Below, one piece after another: positions 25,233 through 32,027 of a DNA stretch of 45,004 nucleotides. The translations under genes were made by a program, and so were the position numbers. The notes under the pieces are model-generated. The model made no database searches. It was not told where the DNA came from and was given only the letters and a program-made list of their open reading frames with translations. Within the stretch, counting starts at the first letter, position 1; each line of letters begins with the position of its first letter. Source of the stretch: Marine Group II euryarchaeote MED-G33 (lineage in GTDB: Archaea > Thermoplasmatota > Poseidoniia > Poseidoniales > Thalassarchaeaceae); contig CATISE010000082.1 in NCBI GenBank assembly GCA_949538655.1, positions 1 to 45,004 of the forward strand, given 5' to 3'.

Positions 25233-25852
25233 CATCGATTGTAGAGACTGATGATATTCCAGCAGATGCTAGGTTGCCTACCAATCATGGTGAGTTTCGA
25301 ATTCGTGTATTCCATGACCAAAGTACTGGCTTTGATCACGTCGCATTGACATTGGGCGATATGAGTGGACCAGATTCAGTTTTGGTGCGCATGCATTCCG
25401 AATGTCTAACCGGTGATGCATTTGGATCTGAAAGATGTGACTGTGGCCCACAGCTTGATTCCGCCCTGCAAGCCATTCAGGAGCATGGTTGGGGTTGTTT
25501 GCTGTATTTGCGTCAAGAAGGCCGTGGAATCGGTTTACACGCGAAAATTCAAGCGTACAACCTGCAAGATCAAGGTGCGGACACTCTCGATGCGAATCTG
25601 ATGCTCGGTCATCCTGCCGACGCTCGGGACTACAGTATCGCTGCCGACATGCTTCTTGCCGTTGGGATTAGTGACGTTTGCTTACTCACCAACAATCCCG
25701 ACAAAGTTTCGGCACTTCAAGAACTGGGCATTACAGTTTCAGAGCGAAAACCATTGATTGTAGGAATCAACGAAGAAAACCTCGCTTACTTGGAAACCAA
25801 GGCCAAACGCATGGGTCATGAAATTTCACAGCATGAGCTCGGAATTGAGTAA
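25229..25852 (+). CDS. ribA: GTP cyclohydrolase II (riboflavin synthesis)
   Basis: This stand-alone RibA is 207 aa, without a fused RibB domain. Zinc ligands are Cys59, Cys70 and Cys72 (CLTGDAFGSERCDCG). The catalytic and GTP-binding blocks are LRQEGRGIGLHAK, DTLDANLMLG and LLTNNPDKV. It opens GTP to the first pyrimidine intermediate of riboflavin. Many archaea use the unrelated GTP cyclohydrolase III, so this bacterial-type enzyme may be an acquisition. It is coupled to the TusA-like gene. The stop codon is 3 nt from the tRNA-His 3' end. Confidence 0.93.
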   Translation: MTSIVETDDIPADARLPTNHGEFRIRVFHDQSTGFDHVALTLGDMSGPDSVLVRMHSECLTGDAFGSERCDCGPQLDSALQAIQEHGWGCLLYLRQEGRGIGLHAKIQAYNLQDQGADTLDANLMLGHPADARDYSIAADMLLAVGISDVCLLTNNPDKVSALQELGITVSERKPLIVGINEENLAYLETKAKRMGHEISQHELGIE

Positions 25853-25855
25853 AGG

Positions 25856-25928
25856 GGCCGCGACCGGGAGTTGAACCCGGGGTGGCAGAGCCACAATCTA
25901 CCGTCCTAACCACTAGACCACCGCAGCC
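25856..25928 (-). tRNA. tRNA-His (GTG)
   Basis: A full cloverleaf is readable on the minus strand. The acceptor GCTGCGG/TCGCGGC has wobble pairs, the D stem is GTCT/GGAC, and the anticodon stem GTAGA/TCTGC has loop TTGTGGC (anticodon GTG). The T arm is CCGGG-TTCAACT-CCCGG. The tRNA-His identity pair is encoded: an extra G at position -1 (25928) facing C73 (25856). CC follows, but then T, so the full CCA is not encoded. A possible TATA-like GAAATAC lies at 25956-25962. Confidence 0.95.
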
Positions 25929-26045
25929 ACGATGTAAATCGGCGACCTGCGCTCGGTATTTCAAGCAAGCGCAGTGCGTTGCTACACGTAATACGCATAC
26001 GCACGCAAGCGAGGGATTGAAGGGGCTGCTCGGTAGCGCAGGTTC

Positions 26046-28517
26046 ATGCACACCCGCAGGCTATCGGTTCTGATGGTCGTTCTGCTCACGTTCTCGCTCA
26101 TGACGGCCCCTGTGAGTGGTGACACAGTCATCCGCTCAGAAACTGTTGATTTGTTACCCGCGGGCACTTTCGACAATGCTTCAGAATGGGACCTTTCTAC
26201 CAATAAGGCTTACAGTTCCGATCCAGCTGAATACTCTCAATCGATGGTTGCCGATGGACGGCTTTCATTCACACACAATCGTCCTGCCAATTTCAATGAA
26301 ATTAGTGCATGGTCATCAGTCTCCCCTACAGGAGATAACCTTTCCACCGGTAATCCTGACTGTTTCAAACCTGTATCTGACCCTGTTTGTGACAATGATT
26401 TGGACGGCGATTCAGATGGAGGTTTTTCGTGGACTAAAGGACCCATTATCGAACTGTCTGGTTTTGATTTAAGTGCTGGTTCAGATTATGAAATCTCGAA
26501 TGTGTCCCTTACGGTTGCATTCCGTGTCCCAGATGCCCTTCAACAGGACAGTGTGCAATTCATTATTGAATCCGAAGGCACGCAACACTTGGTCCGAACA
26601 TATGCACATACCATGGGTGAATTGAACCATATGAATTACAATGCACATGTCTATTCCCTTGACGGCATTAAAAACTGGACTTGGAGTGAATTGTCAAATC
26701 TCAAAATCATGCTGGATTACGTGTCTCAGGGTGAATTTGACGACACAGAACTGCAAGTTGACGCAGCCGGACTAATTGTCAAATATTTACAACCCTGGGG
26801 GACCTTTGAATTGGCTCAAGCATCACATCTTGTCTCCTTCGATGAATTCCCAGTGATCAATGTAAATCCAACCACGGGTATTCACCAAGATCTTTTGCAA
26901 TCTCCTTGTGGGCTGGAAAATTCGGCTCAGAATTCAGGAACATGGGATACAGTACCAATTTCACTGCCATATCAACAGGCATGGGGCCGGTTCCATCCCG
27001 ATGTTGTTGGCAATGCGAGTTGGCAATACTCCACCTCTGATGATGGTCAAACTTGGTCGCCCCCTGGTTCAATTTCGGCTGGTGAATTATTGCAAACCAG
27101 TGCAGAGTATCTCAAATTCCATGCAACACTTTACGATGGTTGCATTGAAGATTTGAATGTCGACATCAACGATCCGACACTAACAATTCAGGGCGAAATT
27201 ATAGGCGAAGTTCTGTCGATGGTACCCAATTTTGCCAAATTACGAATCGCGATGAATGGTGAAGAGGTTGCATCCTACGAAATTTCTGCTAACAATTCCA
27301 CATTTGAACTGACTGCCTCTGTAGGGCACCTACTATCTGCGGATGGCGGGGATGTAGAAGTTGGTTTGTCGACCCGATTCCATTGGTCCAGTGATGGAAG
27401 TTCAGAGAATATCGTAGTACATGTGGAAACAATGAGTATTGTTGGTGGTTTCCTGATTGAATGGGATCGTGATCCTGTTTGTGATGGTCAAAACGACCAG
27501 GTGTTTGAGGAAGATGGCGGTGGTCGGTTGCTTGATTTCCTGTATACCTGTACAGATGATTTCACATCAAACAACGACCTTTCCGTCACAGTTTCCAGTG
27601 CTGACACTTCGATTCTAGATGCAAATTTTGTCAATGGACAGATTCGCCTCCAACCACTTCCCAATGCCCATGGCGACACCACTGCTACAATCACAGTGAT
27701 GGATGAGCGCCAAAATACGTGGACTGACGAAATATCTGTATTAATCTCAGCAATCGATGATTCACCAGAAATGGATTCCCTCCCACCAACGATTACCTTA
27801 GAAATCGATGATCCGATTTCAATACCATTCGCATATTGGGATTCAGACACAGCATCAAACTTGGTCGATATTCAGATTACCCCCGCCTGGGCCGTTTTCT
27901 CAGCAGGTGAAATTGTACTCGATCCAAGCAGCATGGGTACATACACAATGATGATTTCAATTTCTGATGAACAAACAGTTGTGAGTCAGAATGTCACTAT
28001 TATCGTCACCCAGAGGGCTAATGTGTGGGTGCAGAGTATCGGAATACTTGATCGTAACACTGGTGAAAACTCAGTCATCGAAGGAAATGACATCGGAATC
28101 GATGTGTTTGTCCGAAATAGTGGAAACAGTATCGCGCAACCCGTGACGATACGCTGTTCAGTAAATGGGCAAACAATTGGAACACCTCAAATCGCAATGA
28201 TTTCTCCAGGGGGACTTGAAACGGCTTCCTGTGATGAGTGGAATCGCTTGGACATTCAATCAGGCGAGGTGACATTGGAAATTGAGATTGATTGGACGGA
28301 CGTAGTAGATGAAACAAATGAAGTCGACAACTTATGGTCAACCACGATTACCGTCCAAGATCGAAATCTAGAGTCCAGTGACTCAAGCAATAATGAACAA
28401 TCAACCCCATTTTTGAAGGAATACAATTCAACCCTCTGGATTACTGTCATTGTGTTAGGTTTGCTCACTTTGATGGTATTCTTGTATGGTCCCAACCAAA
28501 TTCGTAAGATCGACTAG
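26046..28517 (+). CDS. Large secreted surface protein with CARDB-type domain and C-terminal anchor
   Basis: The protein is 823 aa. A signal peptide (about residues 4-25) is followed by a long beta-rich ectodomain. It contains a DNDLDGDSDGG calcium-type loop near residue 120, paired cysteines, and cadherin-like repeats around 560-650. A CARDB-like domain covers about 658-770 (NVWVQSIGIL, DIGIDVFVRNSGNS, VDETNEVDNLWS). One membrane helix (about 797-815) and a short basic end close the protein. No catalytic motif is seen. It is probably an adhesin or S-layer-associated protein exposed on the cell. The gene stands alone after tRNA-His. Confidence 0.82.
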   Translation: MHTRRLSVLMVVLLTFSLMTAPVSGDTVIRSETVDLLPAGTFDNASEWDLSTNKAYSSDPAEYSQSMVADGRLSFTHNRPANFNEISAWSSVSPTGDNLSTGNPDCFKPVSDPVCDNDLDGDSDGGFSWTKGPIIELSGFDLSAGSDYEISNVSLTVAFRVPDALQQDSVQFIIESEGTQHLVRTYAHTMGELNHMNYNAHVYSLDGIKNWTWSELSNLKIMLDYVSQGEFDDTELQVDAAGLIVKYLQPWGTFELAQASHLVSFDEFPVINVNPTTGIHQDLLQSPCGLENSAQNSGTWDTVPISLPYQQAWGRFHPDVVGNASWQYSTSDDGQTWSPPGSISAGELLQTSAEYLKFHATLYDGCIEDLNVDINDPTLTIQGEIIGEVLSMVPNFAKLRIAMNGEEVASYEISANNSTFELTASVGHLLSADGGDVEVGLSTRFHWSSDGSSENIVVHVETMSIVGGFLIEWDRDPVCDGQNDQVFEEDGGGRLLDFLYTCTDDFTSNNDLSVTVSSADTSILDANFVNGQIRLQPLPNAHGDTTATITVMDERQNTWTDEISVLISAIDDSPEMDSLPPTITLEIDDPISIPFAYWDSDTASNLVDIQITPAWAVFSAGEIVLDPSSMGTYTMMISISDEQTVVSQNVTIIVTQRANVWVQSIGILDRNTGENSVIEGNDIGIDVFVRNSGNSIAQPVTIRCSVNGQTIGTPQIAMISPGGLETASCDEWNRLDIQSGEVTLEIEIDWTDVVDETNEVDNLWSTTITVQDRNLESSDSSNNEQSTPFLKEYNSTLWITVIVLGLLTLMVFLYGPNQIRKID

Positions 28518-28603
28518 TGGTTTTCGAGTGTAAAAAACTCCATGTGGGCTGATAATGCATTTTTCTGCCTGAATCATTATACGGGGTAGTCGCTTCTAAG
28601 GGC

Positions 28604-28700
28604 TGTTCCCACAATGATTGGTGCTCCAATCAGGGGGTGGGTACAGGGGTGGTTATACACATGGCGAAACTAAAGATTCGTCTCGAAACAGAGACGTGGG
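28604..28700 (+). ncRNA. Candidate structured RNA downstream of a TATA-like box
   Basis: The gap 28518-28729 has no clear gene. CATTATAC (28574-28581) looks like a TATA box. About 26 bp later a long hairpin begins: CTGT, T, CCCAC, AA, TGATTGG, loop TGCT, CCAATCA, GGGG, GTGGG, T, ACAG (28603-28646), giving 16 base pairs in three stems. Two more hairpins follow: CGTCTC/GAGACG (28679-28696) and ATTC/GAAT (28702-28712). The gap lies between the surface protein and cbf5. It could be a small RNA or the leader of the 21-codon reading frame at 28661. I could not fit it to a box H/ACA or C/D layout. Confidence 0.4.
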
Positions 28701-28726
28701 TATTCGAAGAATTTGAACAAGCATGA
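28661..28726 (+). CDS. Possible 21-residue small protein
   Basis: ATG to TGA encodes 21 charged, amphipathic residues (starting MAKLKIRLETETW). GGGGTGGTT lies about 7 nt upstream, a partial match to the archaeal ribosome binding site. It ends 3 nt before the convergent cbf5 stop. It is too short to judge by coding statistics and overlaps hairpins, so it may be part of an RNA instead. Confidence 0.22.
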   Translation: MAKLKIRLETETWVFEEFEQA

Positions 28727-28729
28727 TGC

Positions 28730-29704
28730 TCAAAGATCAGCAGGGGAATCGTTCTTTTTCCAAGTACGCGGATATGTTTCCGGCGGTAGGAACACTGCAT
28801 CTGGGTGTGCGATTTCTCCTTCCTTCATTTCTGCGACCATTTCGGAACGCGTATGCATTGTTGCCAAAGCGACCAACTCTTCCTTTAGAGTCACCAATCT
28901 GACTTTATCTCCTCGTTCCAAATTATCAGAGATAGACGCGATTCCAGGGCGCATTAAGGGTGCACCATGCGCAATAGCAGCTGCGGCACCATCCTTCACT
29001 ACAATTTTCGGCAGATCCTGCACAAGTGACTCAATCGGTGTCAAAATTCTGCGTATGGCAACTTCTTCTCCCTTCTCTTGCCAAAGCCAAATGGCATCCT
29101 TTAGATCTTGAAGAGTGATAGATTGTGGCTCTTTAAACCGACCTGATTGGGTTCTCCTCAATTCTTTGAGTTCAACAGGGTGTCCAATTAACAAGCCCAA
29201 ATCACGAGCGAAGGTACGGATGTATGTTCCCGCTTCACAGGTGACTTCAATTGCAGCATCACGGCCATCTACCTCGATGAGTCTAGTTTGTATTTGACGA
29301 CTCCGAACTTGTATCTTCACGGCTGAAATTTCAGGCGGCACATTGTACACCTGACCCGATAGTTGAGAAACCGCCCGGCCCAAAACCTCCGCATCAAAAT
29401 TTCTAGATCCCCGAATAACCCCGACATAGGTTTTATCGTGACTGAGAACTTTTTTTGTCAATCTCATTGATCGACCGGCTAGAAGTACCAGAACACCTGT
29501 TGCAAAGGGATCCAGTGTCCCACCATGTCCAAGCTTCTCTACGCCGAGTATATCCCTGGCCCAAGCAGAGACTTGGTGACTATTTGGGCCGGCTGGCTTG
29601 TCGATTACAACCATCCCCCCCTGGAGTAGTTGCTCAATAGATCTCTCAGAAGGTATGCAGCCATGGGCTGGTGACGTTTTGGCATCAGCATCTAAAATAA
29701 TCAA
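28730..29704 (-). CDS. cbf5: Cbf5/TruB-family pseudouridine synthase
   Basis: The protein is 324 aa. The catalytic block GHGGTLDPFATGVL carries Asp65. The helix segment CEAGTYIRTFARDLG and ELRRTQSGRF are family blocks. Residues about 240-310 look like a PUA domain (IVVKDGAAAAIAHGAPLM). Archaeal Cbf5 is the catalytic subunit of H/ACA RNPs and can also act on tRNA U55. Its start overlaps the cmk stop by 4 bp. Gene order DUF106-cmk-cbf5 is part of the known archaeal SecY-Adk-DUF106-Cmk-Cbf5 neighbourhood. Confidence 0.92.
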   Translation of the reverse strand: MIILDADAKTSPAHGCIPSERSIEQLLQGGMVVIDKPAGPNSHQVSAWARDILGVEKLGHGGTLDPFATGVLVLLAGRSMRLTKKVLSHDKTYVGVIRGSRNFDAEVLGRAVSQLSGQVYNVPPEISAVKIQVRSRQIQTRLIEVDGRDAAIEVTCEAGTYIRTFARDLGLLIGHPVELKELRRTQSGRFKEPQSITLQDLKDAIWLWQEKGEEVAIRRILTPIESLVQDLPKIVVKDGAAAAIAHGAPLMRPGIASISDNLERGDKVRLVTLKEELVALATMHTRSEMVAEMKEGEIAHPDAVFLPPETYPRTWKKNDSPADL

Positions 29705-30261
29705 TTGTATTCCTCCAAATGTTTGAGCACATCGCGCAAGATCTCTTCAGCATTTTTTACATCAGAATCGATGACATGAGTATAGGGGATGTGTGAATTG
29801 ATATCAAGGCCATAAAATTGCATGTAGCGAGATGCATCAGAATTCATTCTCCCGCGAATTAGATTCAATTGCTCGTCGATTGAGCCACCCTCACGTTCGA
29901 CAACCCGTTCTGCACGAACTCGTTCGCTGACATCAATCCAAATTCGAGGGCACTGTAAGTTGTTCTTGTAAGCCCACCAACCTGACAACCGACTTTCGAC
30001 AATCTCAGGACTGTCCGGTGAAAGCATTGTCTCGACGAGAAGTTTGTCGAGGGCTTGATCAACAGAATCATCCTCCTTGCATTTCTCTCCAAATTCCTCT
30101 AATGAAAGGCCTTGTTCCTCTGCCATGTCACGAAAAACTTGGCCCCCATTCAGTTTGTTCCAGTTCAGGGTCTGGCACAAACCACTGACAAGTGTACTCG
30201 TTCCAGAACCAGGATGTCCACTAATCGTCACCCTAGCAGCCACTTCAACGCCTCCATTCAT
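29701..30261 (-). CDS. cmk: Archaeal cytidylate (CMP) kinase
   Basis: The P-loop GHPGSGTST lies close to the N-terminus. GGQVFRDMAEEQGLSLEEF is the characteristic second block of the archaeal Cmk type, and ERVVEREGGS holds LID arginines. It phosphorylates CMP/dCMP. The frame is open to 30309, but the ATG at 30261 (MNGGVEVAARVTISG) fits family starts better. It leaves a 17-bp overlap with the upstream DUF106 gene instead of 65 bp. It is cotranscribed with its neighbours on both sides. Confidence 0.9.
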   Translation of the reverse strand: MNGGVEVAARVTISGHPGSGTSTLVSGLCQTLNWNKLNGGQVFRDMAEEQGLSLEEFGEKCKEDDSVDQALDKLLVETMLSPDSPEIVESRLSGWWAYKNNLQCPRIWIDVSERVRAERVVEREGGSIDEQLNLIRGRMNSDASRYMQFYGLDINSHIPYTHVIDSDVKNAEEILRDVLKHLEEYN

Positions 30262-31186
30262 CAAGGCAAATTTGGCATCGGTTCCGTCCAGTTTTGGTAC
30301 GAATGACATCTAAGCCCCCACATGATCGACAGGCTACCCCCTCAAGGATGCGGGAAAATGTCGGTGCGCCCGACTTTTCAGCCTCCTTTGCATCTTCCTT
30401 TTCTTCAGTTGCCCCACGGTTACGTCTTTGACTGCGTTGCGTTCTTCGGCTGCTCTTTTTGTTTGTTTTCTTTTCCTTAAGAAGGACGAGCAAAGGCTCT
30501 TCCAATTTTTCACCAGACGTGACCATTGGATGGCTCCGATAGCGGAATAACTTGATGTGTCGGTCGACAATTCTACCGAGTGGGGCACTCAGTGTGATAT
30601 AGGCCAATATCCATGCAGGGAATAGCAGAATTCGGCCATTGAATCCCCACTGAGGATTCCATGGTAGGCTCACATAGTCGACTCTAAAACTTTCAACCAT
30701 GACATACATCCAACTAAAAATACCAATCACGAAAATCATTGTGAACATCATTGGTTTCATCATCGACATCTGCAACTTTGTTGTTTCAGGCATTAGATGC
30801 ATCTGCATCTTCTGTATTTTCTCCAAACGGACGTGATCACGAGATAGTCTAGCTTCCTGCATCAATTTACGCAATTGTTTGTTCCGATGATTGAGATGTG
30901 CTTGCAACATGGGATCCATGAACAAAGATCGGAATACAGTATTGACAATCATAATCGAGGACCCGACAATCAATACTGTTGGCACGAAATAGATATCATA
31001 GAAGGGAAGTGCAGGTTCAAGAACACCACCGGCAAGGTTCGCCATCGATAGTCGTAGCCCTTCACTCATGAGGATGAATGACATCCCAATTAAGAGGATA
31101 ATGGGTGTGAACAATTGGCCGAGAGGCATCTCGGGTTGATCAGGAATATCCTCAGCCATAATACTGCCCCGTTGAGGGCGCGCCAT
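30245..31186 (-). CDS. DUF106/EMC3-like membrane insertase with C-terminal zinc ribbon
   Basis: The frame is open to 31399, but the ATG at 31186 (MARPQRGSIMAED) or 31159 is the sensible start; the rest is the mirror of the divergent TPR gene. From 31186 the protein is 313 aa. Membrane helices lie at about residues 26-48, 60-80, 150-175 and 200-220. A positively charged coiled coil (HLNHRNKQLRKLMQEARL) sits between helices two and three, as in the YidC/Oxa1/EMC3 superfamily. A Lys/Arg-rich tail leads to a CxxC...CxxC zinc ribbon (CRSCGGL, RCQICLDEW). It probably inserts membrane proteins cotranslationally. The zinc ribbon is an uncommon addition. Confidence 0.85.
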   Translation of the reverse strand: MARPQRGSIMAEDIPDQPEMPLGQLFTPIILLIGMSFILMSEGLRLSMANLAGGVLEPALPFYDIYFVPTVLIVGSSIMIVNTVFRSLFMDPMLQAHLNHRNKQLRKLMQEARLSRDHVRLEKIQKMQMHLMPETTKLQMSMMKPMMFTMIFVIGIFSWMYVMVESFRVDYVSLPWNPQWGFNGRILLFPAWILAYITLSAPLGRIVDRHIKLFRYRSHPMVTSGEKLEEPLLVLLKEKKTNKKSSRRTQRSQRRNRGATEEKEDAKEAEKSGAPTFSRILEGVACRSCGGLDVIRTKTGRNRCQICLDEWRR

Positions 31187-31238
31187 CAACTCTTCGGGTT
31201 GAAATAGTGAAAAAATCGAATATGAAGGGAAGTGTTCA

Positions 31239-31252
31239 ACTCTACGAAGAGT
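31239..31252. other. Perfect short hairpin before the TPR gene
   Basis: ACTCT, loop ACGA, AGAGT, ending 10 nt before the TPR-gene ATG. It lies in the 76-bp divergent gap between the DUF106 gene and the TPR gene. Confidence 0.35.
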
Positions 31253-31262
31253 ATGCGAGGCT

Positions 31263-32027
31263 ATGGGCTCCCCAGAGCAAGCCTTGCGCGATGCGCACGC
31301 AGCGGAGGTCGATGGCGACCTGCATTTGGCAGAATCCATACTTCGGGCGGCTAGTAAACAATGGCGCAGAGAACCCGAATTCAAAATGCGACATGGCAAA
31401 GTTCTGCGTAGTCTTGGGTATGAGAAGAAAGCGTTGAAGGTTTACCGCTCGGTTCTCAAGGCCCACCCACAACGTGTTGATGCAGCGATAGCCGCGGCTG
31501 AAACAGCATCGTCTTTGAATAAAGCACGTTTAGCTGAATCACTTTGGTCACGAGCCCTTTCTGTTGGTGCTCCAACAGATGTTGCAACCGTTGGATTATG
31601 TCGAGCGATTTGGATTCGCGGGCGTAAGGAGGAATCTTGGGGACGTGCTTACAGTGCATTCATTCAAGGAGGGAATTCAAGTCGAGTTCTACATGATTTT
31701 CTCCGCGAATGTTCACCGATCATCGGTACGCAAGTACCAGAGATTGACATCTTGGAAACGGGCCAATTGGATGACGAATATCAATCACCCACTACACGTA
31801 GAGAATTGACTCTTCAACCTGCAACCTTTTCAGCGGACTCAGTTGAATCAATGGCCGGTATACAGGCGAAAGATTTGTCTGCCCCATCCAATGATGCGAT
31901 TACAGATTTATTGGATCTAGACGAAAGGGAACATCAGATTGACATGAGCGCAATGAGCCAAGGCCCAAGCGTCAAGGCATCTCGTACAGACATTGAAATT
32001 CCGGACGACTTATTCGATTTTGACTGA
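31263..32027 (+). CDS. TPR-repeat protein with acidic tail
   Basis: The protein is 254 aa. Residues about 1-135 form helical hairpins of TPR type (AESILRAASKQW, GYEKKALKVYRSVLKAHP, AESLWSRALSVG, GRAYSAFIQGG). The rest is acidic and probably disordered, with two short hydrophobic-acidic motifs (ITDLLDLDE and PDDLFDFD at the very end). No enzyme motif is seen; it is a scaffold or adaptor. Its stop abuts, with zero gap, the stop of the convergent proline-rich gene, whose N-terminal part also has DLL-type motifs. Confidence 0.78.
   Translation: MGSPEQALRDAHAAEVDGDLHLAESILRAASKQWRREPEFKMRHGKVLRSLGYEKKALKVYRSVLKAHPQRVDAAIAAAETASSLNKARLAESLWSRALSVGAPTDVATVGLCRAIWIRGRKEESWGRAYSAFIQGGNSSRVLHDFLRECSPIIGTQVPEIDILETGQLDDEYQSPTTRRELTLQPATFSADSVESMAGIQAKDLSAPSNDAITDLLDLDEREHQIDMSAMSQGPSVKASRTDIEIPDDLFDFD

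Noticed and set aside
28603..28660. Box H/ACA guide RNA beside cbf5
   Set aside because: An ACA is present near 28657, but I could not form a lower stem with a pseudouridylation pocket or a kink-turn, so only a general structured RNA is claimed.
28614..28673. A 19-codon frame starting at the ATG at 28614
   Set aside because: It lies wholly in the long hairpin and has no ribosome binding site; the hairpin explains the region better.
31187..31399. Extended N-terminus of the DUF106 gene
   Set aside because: The extra 71 residues are Ser/Cys/Arg-rich and are the mirror of the TPR gene's first codons.
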